This document shows, one piece after another, positions 13,101 to 25,738 of a stretch of 64,000 nt of DNA. The position numbers and the translations under genes were made by a program. This stretch comes from Burhinus oedicnemus (Eukaryota > Chordata > Aves > Charadriiformes > Burhinidae): contig VFFE01007033.1 of NCBI GenBank assembly GCA_008921705.1, positions 246,313 to 310,312 of the forward strand, in the 5' to 3' direction. Below the pieces are notes generated by a model. It searched no databases. It was not told where the DNA came from and worked only from the letters and a program-made list of their open reading frames with translations. Within the stretch, counting starts at the first letter, position 1; each line of letters begins with the position of its first letter.

Positions 13101-16100
13101 TGCTTGAGGAAATATTCTGAGGGCTCTCCAAAAATCCAAAGAGGATGCACGTCGCGTGTGCTCCGTCTCCGTGCTCCCATCCCACTCACCAGTGAGATCA
13201 GCACCCGGACCAGCCGGTGAGAGCCCGTCTGACAGGCCCACAGAGTTTAGATTCATAATCAGATTAACAAAACAGTAATCCCATTTTTAAACGATGAAAA
13301 AGCCAAGTCCTTGAAGCAGTGAACTGTTTTGTGTGCGTGCAGAACACGTATCGTCCTTTTGGAATAAAGACGCTTAAAACCAAAAGAAAAATGTTTCTTC
13401 CACATAGGGGACTCTACCCTATAGAGGAAAGAGAGACTATCTTGCAGTACAACCACTTCTTTTTCCCATGTGTTTTGATCTCCAGTTTTTCCACAGTGCT
13501 GAGTCCGCTCTAATGCTTACAGAATGTACCTTCTACATTATATATTCTTTACTGTATTTTAAAATACCAGTTAAAGAAGTGAACCACTTCCCCAGTGCTC
13601 CAGAAACTTTAATTATGAATGTTCCAGTACTTAAACTGATACTTTAAAAACTACCCAGGCACTGGAAAATGAGCATACTTCATATATTCAAGGTAACAGA
13701 CTCACGGTGGAAAAAATCTAGCCGGGCAACCAGCAGCGTTTGTCTCTGTCACAGTATTTCCAGCACCGTTGCATTTTCCCAAATGATACACAAACTCCTT
13801 CCCCAGCTCCAGCACCCACTTCCCCCCCCCCCCCCCCCCCCCCAGCCTCTTCTGGTCCTGCCACGCACCAGTCCCAACCTTTCCTCTTAAGCGGAATCAC
13901 TCAGAAGATGCCAGTTGAAGGGACAAAGTATGTCACCGGTTGCTCCTTGCTGGAAAGCCAGACCAACATTGCCATCCCACGGCCCGGCCCCGCACTGCAG
14001 CGGCTGCACCGCGCCGTGGCCGAGGGGGCTGCCTTGGGTCACCCCTGCCCTTCCCAGCCAGGAATCCGATTTGGGGTTTCGAGGGGATGGAAAACCCCTC
14101 CTGCTCCCCACGCAGGTCCTCAGTTGCCTGCTCAAGCCTCCCGTTCCCATCGGCTGGCTGAGCAGTCGCAGCGCTGCCGTGGCGCGTCGAAACCTTTGAG
14201 GTTTGCGTCACGGAGGGGAAGGAGACGTATTTTTAACGTGCTACCACCAGACCGGAACCAACAAACCATTGAACAAGCCTAGAACATGTATTTAAAAAGC
14301 AAGTGTCGAGATGCAACGTACGTAAGAAGCAGAATGGCTAACGAATTGGCAATTAAATTACCTAAGAAGCAGTAATCTGAATGTACAGGGAACATTACCC
14401 CCTCTAGTACGTGATAGAGCTTTAGGACACAGGTTTGGGTTTTAGGTTGTTTTTGGAAGTGCATCTTGTAGGCCAGCTTAACAGCAGCTCCCCATTTTAA
14501 TGCACACAACAGAGCAGCAGAACTAGATTGAAAGGCCAGGTATTTCAGTATATCCATTTTCCTCCCGTGCTCTTTAAATAGAATGTTCTAAGTTCTTTTC
14601 CTTGCCATCCCTATGCTAACATTGCCCACAGTACCAGCTCTGAAGCTGAGCCCAGTAAGAAGCAGCACGCAGAAAGAACCTTGATCAGTAAACTATGGTA
14701 GACACAGAGGGAAGAATGAAACTACTAATTTATCAGCGGAGATCTTGCTCCGTGCTGAAAGTGCTTTTTAGCAGGTATGCACTGCAAAACACAAGTAATC
14801 ACAGAACTCCCCCCCCCTCAAACATCGGAGCAGCGGCTGCATACCTGCCAGCCCATCACAACAGAAATCTGCAATGAAAATGTGTGTATTCACCACCAAA
14901 ACTGAGCCGAGGAGACCTATTCCACTGCAGCCATTGGTTGCTTCATAAAAACCGATGGAAGGTTTTGAAGTCACTGGCTCTAGAGCTGGGAATATGGGCA
15001 GGGTGTGTGTCAGGCTTGGAACAGCTGGCTTGGACGCTCACACAAAGTCAGCTACAACGGTGCAACCGAGCCAGGACACCACCCAGCCAGCAGCCGTATG
15101 CTTTTCTTTTGTGGTTGCAGAGCTGTTCCAAAAGCTTAAGCTTTCATTCCAAAAAGGGGAAAGGAAAAAAAAAAAAAAAAAGAAAAAAACCCCACAACCC
15201 AAGTCTTCAGCCCATCCAAGTCTAGACCGGCTTTTTCTACAGTTGGAAATTATATAGTTTCAGTGTTTGGCAACAGCGTGGGCAGAACCACGCTGTGCCC
15301 CACTCTTGGCTAACCTGATCCTCAAAGAGGTGTCACTTTTTTAGCCTGTACAAAGGCAAAAATCATCCAAAGGGTGGATCTGATCTCATGTAAAGATGTG
15401 TGCTGATGTGCAGCCAGGCTTCAAAGAAGACAACTGCCAGAGATGGGAACTGCCTGGTTGAGCTCAGGAGGCATAAAGGACAGCGTTAGGACGGTTTAAA
15501 CGCAGCCATGAACCGTAGGGCTGTCGGTAAGAGGTATGGGAGATTCTCACACTGGATGCCATCATCGTTCCGAGAGCTCTCTGAATGCAAGCACTCTCTT
15601 TAGGCATCTTCCTAGGGAGGGGGAAGAAAAAAGGCACAAAATGCAAGAAAAAAACAGGCCGATCCAAACACCTGAGCTGAGTCTAAGGAGGAAACCAGAC
15701 TGGGCATAGAGCAACCGCAGAATAGGCCAATTCCTTGAGTTTTGAGTCAAAGTAATACAGAACTGTATAAAACACAGTAGATTAGATTTGTTAGTACTAG
15801 CATTTCATACCTGCATTCAATCTCGGCTAGGACAGCAGTTCCTTGCAGATACGGGTACAACTATCATTTTCATTCACATAGATCTTTGATGAACACACAG
15901 GTAATTTTCGAAGGCCCAGGAACAGCTCTGCTGACAGATTCCCGGTTTGCCCTCACTTTCCCAAGTCCATCTTCTGTTGCTTGTTATTAAAAATTTCCAG
16001 TATAAGAAACATATTTTTTAAACAACTAAGTATGCAGTATCACTCTTAAAAGCTTTCCCTCATTTCACAATGTTTTTGAAAGGCATAAATAAAGCCAAAT

Positions 16101-18780
16101 AAATTTTATGAGACTGACAACATGGGGTTTTGTTCAGCTTTAATTCCAGTGCTCGCTATCTCCTGATGAATACTTAAGAGAACTATGCATAAACTAGACC
16201 TCATCTGCAATTTAAAGAAAACAAAAAACTTCGTTCCTTCAGCACATAAATAATCTGAAAGGCAATGAACAATACGTGGCTGCATTTCTCAAGCAATTAA
16301 CATTTTCAGGATTTTTTTGTGCCTCTGAACACTTGCTTGACTTAGGATTTTTCAGTACCGCAAACAGATTACTCTTCAGTGGCTAAATAACATTATACAG
16401 CAGTTAAATAGCATTGCATTAACTCTATGTTTGTTAGCCAGCTTCTTCCAGATAAAGATATTTCCAGAACATCTGCATCAGTAGAGTAAGAGGCTTCTTG
16501 CATAACTGCTGGAAGTCGGGGGGGGGGCGGAATCTTCTGAATGCTTTTTAATATGATCTTTCATAATTCAAGTTCTTGGGAATTCATACCAAAGTAGGGA
16601 TTCATTAAATAGTTCGCTTTCACCTAATGCCTTCTGCATGCTTCACTCTTAAGCTACAAAGCAACCTTCCCATACTTGCTTGTGGTCAAGGGAGAGCTTT
16701 CTATTTGAAGTCAGAGGAAAAACCCTTCCATCTGCTTGTGCAGGTCATGAGCCAAAAGAGAAGTTTTACAAACTGAGGTCCTTCCTCCCACCCTGTTCAA
16801 TAGCTTAGAAGTGTCTGATCAAGAAAAACTTATGGACTTTAGGATTAAAATAAAAAAAAAAAGAAGGGAGAGAGAAGGTTGAAGTTTCCAGACATATGTA
16901 AATCACTTCATTCTCACTGGATGTGTCTTAATGAATCTTAGAATTGGGCAAAAATCCATATCCCCAGTCCCAGTCAGAAGCAAGTCTTGAGACACAGAGA
17001 AATATTAGCATATGCTCAGTTCAGACCTGCTTATTTATTTCTTAAAACTTTGTTACTGAATTAAATCAACCCAACCTTACCATTTTATCAACACAAGGAA
17101 TTCTGCTTCTTTAAGACAACAATCTCCCCCGCTTGTTTTTCTGAAGACAACACCTCAGTCTGTTGTCTGTTTCCCCAACACAAGGGGAAAACGCTCCCCA
17201 GAGGCATGAGTAAGATAACAACTTAGTCCTCTTTACTGATGAAGAATGTACAGATCTTGAAAATATCCTTCCCCACCTCTATTTTTTTTTTTTTGCCTTG
17301 TTAAAGATTAAAACCTGAAGTCACATACACTGGTCTATGTTACAACAATGGAAATTTAAGTTTACATACCAAAAAAGCCAGAAAATGAAAACTGGTTTCC
17401 ATAGGAACATTAATAGCCTTCTTGCTTCATCTTCTACATGCACCTGAACACACACTTCATGGGTCTGAAGTAAAAGGTTCTTTGCCTTTCCATTTCATTA
17501 ACTGGCAACTTTAAAACCCACTAGTAACATGCTACTGTTACATTTAGTCAAGAGAAAATGACAGATCACCTGATATATAGAGCAATATCTACATACATAT
17601 AAACAGTGCATTCAAAGCTGGCACTCATACCTACTGATGAACACAAATATTCCAAGTGTAAGTATTTAGAAAGACGTGTTCAAGCAGCCCTAAGCTATGC
17701 TAATGAAGCACCGATATATACTTCAATGCCTATATACAGCTCAATAACAGTAATCGGACACAGTTGTATGCTGACAGGAATTATTTCACTCTTTATCAAG
17801 GACAGCCTGGCTTTTACTCGTCTTTTGTATTTTGTGCTAGAGCGCATATCAAGGGGATGGGATGTTTGGAGACGTCAATTATGATGGCCAGCTCTAACTT
17901 CATTTTTTATCCACAGGGCTGGATACATACCAGAAGGATGAAGACCACACATGCTTCAGATAATTACTCCTTACAGTCCCTCACTGCAGGTTTTACATGT
18001 TTGCTAGCCAGAGGCCCTTTTCAGCACGAACCACCTTCAGCTTTTGTGCTGCACAAGCTGGCAACAGGGTAAGAACACACCTTGGCATCTAGCCGGGCTA
18101 TTCAGGATAGCCGTGCAGCCAGGCTGTCAGTTGCCACCCTGAGACACGGTCAGAACAGAAAGTAGTACAACGTAGTTCTTAATGTCCCCGAGGTGTAACC
18201 CTGATGCTGCATTGCTACAGCTATACACAGTCCTGCTGCCCACAACACGCAGATCTCAGCAGTTTGTGGCTTCTCTTTTCCCTTTGAATTTCTTGCAATT
18301 TGAGTTGACCGTGCCTACATATCCCCTCCTCCTCAAACCATATTTGTCAACAGCGATTTGGAAAGAAACTGTCTCTGCTCTATTAGAGCAGAGGCCTCTG
18401 TTACATGTTTTCTTGATTTGGATTCAAATAACAGCTGAAGTGCTTAAGAACCAGTAACGCAGTCTGTCCAATTTCAGAATCATTTACTGGCGGCAGGGAA
18501 GAGAATGGAGTGTTTCACTTTTTAAACTTGATTTGGTCTTAACCTGAAGGTGGATTATTCTAAAACCATGATTTGGAACACAGAACACCCAAATAAAACA
18601 AAACTGTTAAAAACCAAAGAGAACAGCTGAAATAATCCTTTTGTTTATGGAGGCAGTCAAATGAAAATCATTTCATTTGATCTCTCATCTTGCTTTACAC
18701 ACGTCTATTGCACTATAACATACACCTTCTGTATAAAAAGATGCTGTAGAAAACCACAAGATTATAAATACTAGATTTAT
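10111..18780. other. Intergenic region between CHSY1 and SELENOS
   Basis: No exon, RNA gene or transposon could be supported. Visible landmarks are a C22 run at 13822-13843, a purine-rich stretch at about 11213-11275, an A17 run at 15165-15181, and an AT-rich 22-base inverted repeat at 18658-18679. All open frames are short and lack family similarity. Confidence 0.6.
13822..13843. repeat. C22 homopolymer
   Basis: An unbroken run of 22 C on the plus strand (G22 on the minus). Such runs are prone to slippage and could form G-quadruplex or i-motif structures. Its true length in the genome is uncertain. Confidence 0.9.
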
Positions 18781-18798
18781 GATTTGTTTGCAATTACA

Positions 18799-18804
18799 TT
18801 TAAT
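18799..18804 (-). terminator. SELENOS: Probable SELENOS poly(A) signal (ATTAAA)
   Basis: ATTAAA on the minus strand about 85 bases after the SECIS element, and about 715 bases after the stop codon. No AATAAA lies between the stop and this point, so this variant hexamer is the best candidate. Confidence 0.5.
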
Positions 18805-18887
18805 ATTAATAGTATTTTGTTTTTACAAAGCAGGTGAAATTAAAAAAAAAAAGGGAATAGCAAAAAACCCCCCATCTGCTGTCTAGT

Positions 18888-18935
18888 ATCAGTAATCCTC
18901 ACTGGTTTGTTTACCATTTATAAGGAAAACATCAT
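18888..18935 (-). promoter_or_regulatory. SELENOS: SECIS element (form 2) in the SELENOS 3' UTR
   Basis: The SECIS hairpin recruits SECISBP2 and the Sec-specific elongation factor so that UGA is read as selenocysteine. On the minus strand ATGA (18935-18932) faces TGAT (18891-18888), giving the non-Watson-Crick quartet. A 12-base arm follows on each side with two T-T mismatches and otherwise A-T, G-C or G-T pairs. The AAA motif (18919-18917) comes directly after the 5' arm. A TGG/CCA mini-stem closes a small loop, which makes it form 2. Flanking CTA/TAG and CTGT/ACAG can pair as the lower stem. It lies about 585 bases downstream of the Sec codon. Confidence 0.82.
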
Positions 18936-19518
18936 TCAAGGTAGCTTGTCACAGAGACTCTTCTGCAATAACTGGCCTGCAGTGCAAATCCGTGGCATTT
19001 GTCAGTTCATCTGTTTTTTTCTGAAAGTCCCTCCTCCTAAAATTCAAGGTATCTGCTGATGATAATATTCTTTGCCTCTAAAGTACCTTCCAGCCAAACA
19101 CAGTACATCTAGCAACAGATGTCTGAGGATGGTAAATATCCTCATTTTACGGCAGTAAACCAAGCGTAGATAATTAAATTTGCCTGAGGCCAGTCTTTTG
19201 AATAGCCAGCCACAGAACCCAGATCTCACAATCTCAGGTGATGCACCTTGGCTGGAGACTATGCTTCCTCTCTACAGAAGAGTGAAAATGAACTGATTAC
19301 GCTGAAATTGTTTCCTTCTTCATCCTCTCTAAGAGGATCAGGTATTTTTCTTGTGTAGTATCAGTTTCTGCATTACTGTTTGGAAATGGTGTAAATCTGT
19401 TTTCAAGTTAACGCCTGCACTAAGCCCCATCCCAAAGGAGTCACTGTGACATGCGAACTGTAGGCAGTTAGACAGTGGGTAAAATCAAGCCTGCTAGTGA
19501 CGTGAGACACTAGGGAGG

Positions 19519-19604
19519 TTAGCCTCATCCACCTGCTGAGGGGCCTCTCCGGCCTGGTCTCCAGGAACAAGTTCCGCCTCCTTCTCCAGAGAGGGGGTTA
19601 TAGC
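19519..19604 (-). CDS. SELENOS: SELENOS coding exon 6 with in-frame UGA (selenocysteine)
   Basis: Encodes [18 protein letters not shown] then [11 protein letters not shown] (Sec, 19527-19525), Gly, TAA (19521-19519). A plain gene finder would stop two codons early at the UGA. Acceptor TTCTAG. Confidence 0.95.
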
Positions 19605-22600
19605 CTAGAAGTATAGAGGAGAAATCCACTGTATCAATGTTCATCCTCAACAGGCCTTCACCAACACGTAAGGAACACAAAAAAAACATTTCACAATTAT
19701 TTGGCACCTTGTTTATACTTACTACATAGGCAGCATTTTAAGGAAAATGAAAGCAGAGAAAGTATCCAGACTTGAGAAGGCTTATTTTTGTAGTGCTAAT
19801 GGTAAAAGCCATTGCAACACACTTATGTTTTAATTTGATCAATTGGGATTAAATTGAAATTAATTATAATTTAATTTCTCTAAGTCTGCATTAAGGCTTT
19901 AGTGCTCTGTAGAGTAAGCAGAGCAGTAACAGTAACTCTTACAGTAAACTCTGTGCATCGGTTCTGCAACAGCCCTAATAGTTAGGCACATATAACAATC
20001 TTTTATTCCAGTCCTGCAAGGAACACTCTGAAGGTCAAAAGGTGGATCTGCTCATTACTACAGTAAGAGTTTTTAAAAAGAATTTGAAAAGGCAAGTATA
20101 TATGCAGTAACGAAAACAGGTACTTTACTTGAACCTCCTAATGCCATAACTATAGGCAACTTCATTTTACAAGTATGTACTTGGAAAGATACAACTTGGC
20201 AAATGTCCTCAATTTGTTCTGTACAAGGCAAAAAAAAGAGAAAACCAAAAACCTAGCAGCCTTGCTCATCAAGCAGGTTTCAAAGCAACCTGTTCCACTG
20301 AAACTTCAAGCATCACCTCCATCTTTGAAGTTTGTTTTTCTCATACTAGCCAAGTTCTCCTTTCTAGCTTAATTCAGCAGCTGAACAGTGCAGATGGCTC
20401 TTTCACTTCATGCTGATCTACCTCATGAGGAGATCAGAGACCTCTAATTCTATCATCTGTTACTTAAGCAAAGATTTTGCTTAGATTGAAACTATGACAG
20501 GTAGCAGCCGGAAGGGTGCCTCAGCCCAGCTGCCCTGATCCTGGTTCTTAGCACAGCTATTACCCGTGCATTTCTCATCCCCCATTGTGGTAAATATCCC
20601 ACACAAGAACTATAAAGGATATTTGACAGTATCGGACACTAGACTGCACTCATATTAAACAAGATAAGATAAAACAATCAGTCACTTCCTTAAGACGTTG
20701 TCCACAGCTGTCAGTAAAAATAATCAAAGCAGAACTTTCAGCACTGAACTGTTATTGAGGTTTAATATGTTTAATTGAGAATCTTCAGGTTTCATATATT
20801 TAAATCAAGTGACTTACTCAGCACTGCACCCGAAGTGAGTTTCCCTTTTAGTCTGATACAATTGAGGCTGTCTAGAGGGTCCCCTCCACTATAGAAAATT
20901 GTAAATAAAATATGATACCCAAATTAGCACTTGCAGGTATGGCACAGGCTATTTGGACAAGAGGAGATAAAGGAGACTAGCTGCATGGCCATTAGTGATC
21001 CAAACGTGGGCTTTGTAAGGCCACAGAAAGCAGTTCATCCACCAAGATGATTTCAGTGGCTGACAGTGAGTTTAATAGTAAGACGCTCTGGCGGTTTGCA
21101 AGAGTTGATAAGAGTTTATACATCTGCAGGATTTATATATTTAACAGGTCATTATTGCGTTATCTGATAAATAAGGTCACGTTTTGTTTAATGAAGTCTT
21201 TCATCTTCCTGAATCTACATAACACAAAGTAAAATCTCTTCCTGCATTTACTTAGTAATAGAGGGGATTGAAAGACAGACCAAATATTAAATTATTGGAC
21301 TTCTACAATAATGGGGGAGAGATTCCAGGAATATTGTAAGAATCTATAATTTTGAGTGACAAAAATCTCCACAAATTATGGCAAAAGCATTTACAAGAAA
21401 ACTGAAAAGCTGCTTCCCCGGGGAAAAGCACCATAGAAACCTCCTGCTAAGTTTTGCAAAAAGTGCAAAGCAGACCACATTGATCAGAGAGGAAGAGCTC
21501 ATCTGTAAGGCACATTTTGTTTCCTCCTTGAAGAACAGAAAATATATGTGCAATTACTATGTACACAGCTGGATAAATGCTCTGTTTCAAGCTTGGAATA
21601 TCTTAAGGGTATCATACTTACCACCTCCTCGCAAGGGCTTTTTGTTTGGTTTAGATTTCAAGACTGCTGATGAAGCGGAGGCACCAGATTCTACTTCTTG
21701 CTGTTCACAAAAGCAAGAGTTACTCAGAATTTAATCAACATGAATTTCAGCTAATCTAATCACATAAACATAATTGTAACCTGATTGTAACCACAGTTGT
21801 TACCTGATTCAGCTTCAGGTTTCCTTTATAGCTTTTTCCTTCTTGCATACTTTCCCACATTGCTATCTTCTGCCTTCGTTTCTCTTCTTCAAGCTAAGGA
21901 ACAAATCCAGGATATGCAAGACTATGATTTCAGAACTAATAGAATTGCCAGTGCTACAGAAACAGCTACAACAGATCTATCAAAAACCAAGGGATCTATC
22001 TTTATCTGATGCAGTATCTCCTAAAGCTTATGGCAGCATTTACTTTTTGAAACACCCACGTCTTCCCAACCACAGAACAACCATCCCTCTTCAATATATA
22101 CAGGCTGTGTCTGCAGCTTTGTTTGACCACTTGATGCTTAAAAACATTTTGAAAGTAAACCAGAACCAAGTGGCAAGCTGAAGTCCTGGGTTTATTAAAA
22201 GTACTGAGTAAAGGATATTGCATATGACAGTAATTTAATGCGCAATATAGGGTTCTACAGAAGAAAATGTAGTTTTCAAATGAACAAGACAGCCAGCTAC
22301 ATATTTACATCCCAATATACACTATCTTCTCCCAGCTCTCTTCTAAAGCAATTTATCCAGAAAACCAAATAAATTAATGGTTAAGACAGACTGCCTTCTT
22401 CTCAACAAATAGAAAGGAAATGAGGTTGCTTCTCCATCCAGTCAAAGAAAAAGAAAGCAAAGCTCCCCAAGTCCAAGCACGCTAGACCTAGACTTTCTAC
22501 ATAGTGGCTATTTCTTTCCACAATATGACTTTTCATTCATTTTCAACTGCAAGTATTTCTTTAAGCATCAGCTATAATCTGAGGTCTGAATGTAGCTGAC

Positions 22601-25383
22601 TGCAAAACAGAAGAGTTGGGATTAATGAGCTCTGTTATTGCTATGCTGATCACATCCACTTTTCTACACTGCCCCACATAGTTAATGTTATTCCTCATTA
22701 TCTCAAGCTGTAGTTCAAACCATTAAATCACAGCAATGCTAAGCCACATTTCTAAGAACTTATATTTGCCATTAAGAACAGAAAATACATCTACGCAGTA
22801 GTACAGTTAATCTAAACATCAGTAAATCCCCTCCAGCCATTCACTGCGCATATGTAGGTACAGATTTACCTGCAAAAACCCCAAAGATCAGGCCCACGGT
22901 GTCCAACACACACAATTCTTGTGGACAAGCAAGTGCCACAGAGATTAATTACTTCAGGAAGGAGCAGAATACTACATGCATCAATCATTCTAATCAACGA
23001 AGAGCATCAAGACATCAGGTCAGCACAGCACGTAAGTATGTGCTTGCATCACTGCAGGTCCATCGTGATACCAACAGCTCGTTACTGCTCCGTGGATCAA
23101 ACTGTATCAAAAATGGTCCAGGTAAAGGACGGGGAAAAAACCCACCACCCATATTCCAGCAGAGAGAATGAGTCTCCTGTTCTTCTGGTATCTAGCATGG
23201 AATAAACCCTTCTGTAATACCAGCAAAGTATTTGACAAATTCATTAGTTAAAGAAAGAAATGCTATCTGGTTACCTGTCTCTGTTTTTCTTTGTATCTTT
23301 CTGCCTGTGCATTCAACTCCTCTTGCATCCTGAGGCGAGCTGCTGCTAAAGCTTCCTGCCTTCTTACCACCACATCAGGTTCTAGAAAATTGGCAAAGAG
23401 TTTGCAAGGCTATTCAAAATAAATTCTAAAAGGTCTCCTCAAAGAACTGTAATAAGGAAAGGCTTGCATCTCTCCCTGCAGCTCTTTTGCAGAAAATAAC
23501 AGCTGAAGTTCAGTTTCCACCTAATCTTTTACAGTAATTTATATGCTGATTTAAATTTCATAACATTTGAATATTTTCAGAGCAATTACCTTTAATGGGA
23601 TTTTAATGAATAAGGACACCAATGTAATGAACTCATCAAAAATTAAAATTCAAGCTTCTAGGATACTTGCTTCTATTTCTGAAGGATTTGTTTGATACAA
23701 ATAATTTCAGAAATATCACCCATGCTTTGCAGGGATTCTGTTTTCACCCAGAGAACTTCTTTTATGCAGAAGTATGGGGCAACCAGCCCACATTCATTCC
23801 TGCTGCTTCTGGTAATTGGTCCTGCTTGTTTCATTATGGCAGTGAAGCAGTGGCAGATTTAACATGCTCCATCAGCAGAGAAATTCTTACAAATATCACA
23901 CTTATCTCAAAAGAAAACTGGCGGTCTCAGAAAATCTACATTGAGTCACCATTTCTCTTCGTGGTTGGCCTTCAGAAGGAGTCAAAAGAAAAATTATATC
24001 TGAAGGCAAATATTGCTCTCTTTTTTCCCAGTAGCTGAAGTATCTCTAGGCTTGTTTGTCTCGTTATATGTTTGCCACCATCCAGGGATGAATATGTAAA
24101 AAGAAATTTCAGTACTTTCTGTAATTTCATTTTATAGGCAGTTTTGGCAACTAAATCAAGATTTAATTAGCATTACAAAAGAACACCAGTAGGATATGGG
24201 TACCTGAGTAATATCTTCTGGGGCACCATGTAGTGCCATGCCAACATGCCAACGGTATCTGTGCCAAGCACTTACTGTTTTGGCAGATACAGAAGTATAG
24301 CCTGTGCTTTACGGCAGCGAGTCTCCAAACAAGGTAGGATCATGACTGCGTAAGATTTACAACCTACGCCACGCTTCAGAAGATAACACAAACGAGAGGC
24401 ATTTACACCCCAAACATACACAATCCTGCCAGAGTAGGAACTGGGAAGGAATAATTGAAAGGAGAGAGACAATGAATATTAATAAAAAATTAATATTAAA
24501 CAAAAGGGGTTTTCCCCCCAGTAGATTTGGATGTTTTGTTTTTCTTCGATAAATCTGGAAGTTATCTGATAACTGACCACAACCCATTTGAACCAGGTGG
24601 TTCTCCCACCTTCCACGCTATCGAAGACCAGCTACTCCCTTGTTGTGCAGTGCCCTGCTCCTTCTCTCCTAACCGCATTACTTTGGGACACAATCCTTCC
24701 TTGACAAAATCTTTTAAAACCACTTCCCTTGGTCCAACCTTTACGCAGTGATCTCTTCAGCAACAGGATCCGTATGCTTTCGTGGGCCTAAACGGTTACC
24801 CTGAGCATCGTTCACCGTTAAAATCCCTCAGAACTGAATCTCTTTTTGGTTGTTATTAAATAAAGACTCTGCGTACGTGGATCTGAGCAGCTGTCAGACA
24901 TCACGGCTGCGGAGCGCTAGCAGGAACCTAGAAGCGACACAAGCACCACCCTGTAGAGTTCTGAAGAGCAAGCAAAGATTTACTCACCCACAGCTGCGTC
25001 AGCCGCTCCCGGCTGGCTGCTCGGCCTGGCCGCCAGGCTCTGGGATATCTTCTGGATGAGGAGATAGATGACGACAGCGGCCAAAAGGATGTACCAGCCA
25101 TAGCTGGACAGCAGGGAGCCCACTGGGACGGGGACAAGCCGTAGGTGAGAGCAGGCTGCGGGGGAAGGAGCCCGCCCAGCCCGCAGGCGAGAAGGGGGAA
25201 GATGCCCGGGCGAGACCCGGCTCCTCTCCTCAGCGGGCTAAGCGAGTCCGCTGGGCTCCCCTCAGCCCCNNNNNNNNNNNNNNNNNNNNGCCCCTCACCC
25301 GTGTGCTGCAGGAACTCCAGGCCCCCCCGGCCCACCGCCGCCTGCCCGGGGCCCGGCGCGGGCCCGCCGCCCCCCAGTTCCAT
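19519..25383 (-). CDS. SELENOS: Selenoprotein S (VIMP), complete, six coding exons
   Basis: SELENOS is a single-pass ER membrane protein that links Derlin to the p97/VCP ATPase during retrotranslocation of misfolded proteins. Coding exons, 5' to 3': 25299-25383, 24988-25122, 23275-23381, 21804-21893, 21622-21700, 19519-19604, totalling 582 bases and 193 residues with Sec. There is a short luminal N-terminus, a membrane segment at about 37-51 ([15 protein letters not shown]), a VCP-interacting motif (about 80-93, [14 protein letters not shown]), a charged helix to about 140, then the Gly-rich tail. Cys178 and Sec192 would form the selenylsulfide redox pair. The Sec codon is TGA at 19527-19525, followed by Gly and TAA. 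Human SELENOS has 189 residues. All junctions keep phase. A 20-N gap lies in intron 1. Confidence 0.96.
21622..21700 (-). CDS. SELENOS: SELENOS coding exon 5
   Basis: Encodes the Ser-rich linker and the basic KKPLRGG segment. Acceptor AACAG, donor G|GTAAGT. Confidence 0.93.
21804..21893 (-). CDS. SELENOS: SELENOS coding exon 4
   Basis: Thirty codons beginning [19 protein letters not shown], matching the human coiled helix. Acceptor CCTTAG, donor CAG|GTAACA. Intron 4 that follows is only 103 bases. Confidence 0.94.
23275..23381 (-). CDS. SELENOS: SELENOS coding exon 3 (VCP-interacting motif)
   Basis: Encodes [20 protein letters not shown] and the following helix, the most conserved part of the family. 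Acceptor TTCTAG, donor CAG|GTAACC. Confidence 0.94.
24988..25122 (-). CDS. SELENOS: SELENOS coding exon 2 (membrane segment)
   Basis: Encodes [17 protein letters not shown] and the rest of the transmembrane helix, then a short linker rich in Ala and Ser. Acceptor CCCAG, donor G|GTGAGT. Confidence 0.93.
25270..25289. other. Assembly gap (20 N)
   Basis: Twenty unknown bases in SELENOS intron 1, within the GC-rich zone. The real gap size may differ. It does not interrupt a coding exon. Confidence 0.99.
25299..25383 (-). CDS. SELENOS: SELENOS coding exon 1
   Basis: ATG at 25383-25381. It encodes 28 residues starting [11 protein letters not shown], more Gly/Pro-rich than human, and ends in the conserved LEFLQHT. 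Donor G|GTGAGG at 25298. Confidence 0.92.
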
Positions 25384-25435
25384 CGTCTGCCGCCGCCTCA
25401 CATCCGGGAGCCGCCCCGCGCGCCCGCCTGCTGAA

Positions 25436-25454
25436 CCAATCACCGCCCTCCTCG
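25436..25454 (+). promoter_or_regulatory. SELENOS: ERSE-like site upstream of SELENOS
   Basis: CCAAT, nine bases, then CCTCG. This is one mismatch from the ER stress response element CCAAT-N9-CCACG bound by NF-Y with ATF6/XBP1. It sits 53 bases above the start codon. Human SELENOS is known to be ER-stress induced through an ERSE. Binding here is inferred. Confidence 0.5.
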
Positions 25455-25505
25455 TCCTCCACCACCTCAGGACTAGAGAACCAACCAGGAAGCGAGGCTT
25501 CCCCT

Positions 25506-25516
25506 CGCGGGCCAAT
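25506..25516 (-). promoter_or_regulatory. SELENOS: ERSE-II-like site upstream of SELENOS
   Basis: The minus strand reads ATTGGCCCGCG, one mismatch from ERSE-II (ATTGGNCCACG). It lies about 125 bases above the SELENOS ATG and overlaps the second CCAAT box. Function is inferred. Confidence 0.4.
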
Positions 25517-25738
25517 GGGAAAGAGGCAGCGACTAAGAAGGGTAACATCATCGCTACGCCGGCCTATGAGAGAAGAGGGGAAGGGCGCAAGGGGACCAAT
25601 CTGGGTGCGCAGGAAGGACTCCGCCCCTTCCTGCCAGCATGGCTGCCCCCTTGGCCGGCCCTGACCCACTCCGTTGGCGGCCCAGCGCTCGGCCGGGGCT
25701 GGGGACGCCGCACCAAGGGTAGAAAAAGGAAACGTTCG

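Noticed and set aside
18658..18679. AT-rich 22-base inverted repeat as a regulatory hairpin or terminator
   Set aside because: It lies beyond the probable SELENOS poly(A) signal, is short, and vertebrate Pol II does not use hairpin terminators.
18955..19012. A second ATGA-bearing hairpin in the SELENOS 3' UTR as an alternative SECIS
   Set aside because: CAAAT/ATTTG forms a simple hairpin, but there is no matching GA side of the quartet and no A-rich apical bulge at the right distance.
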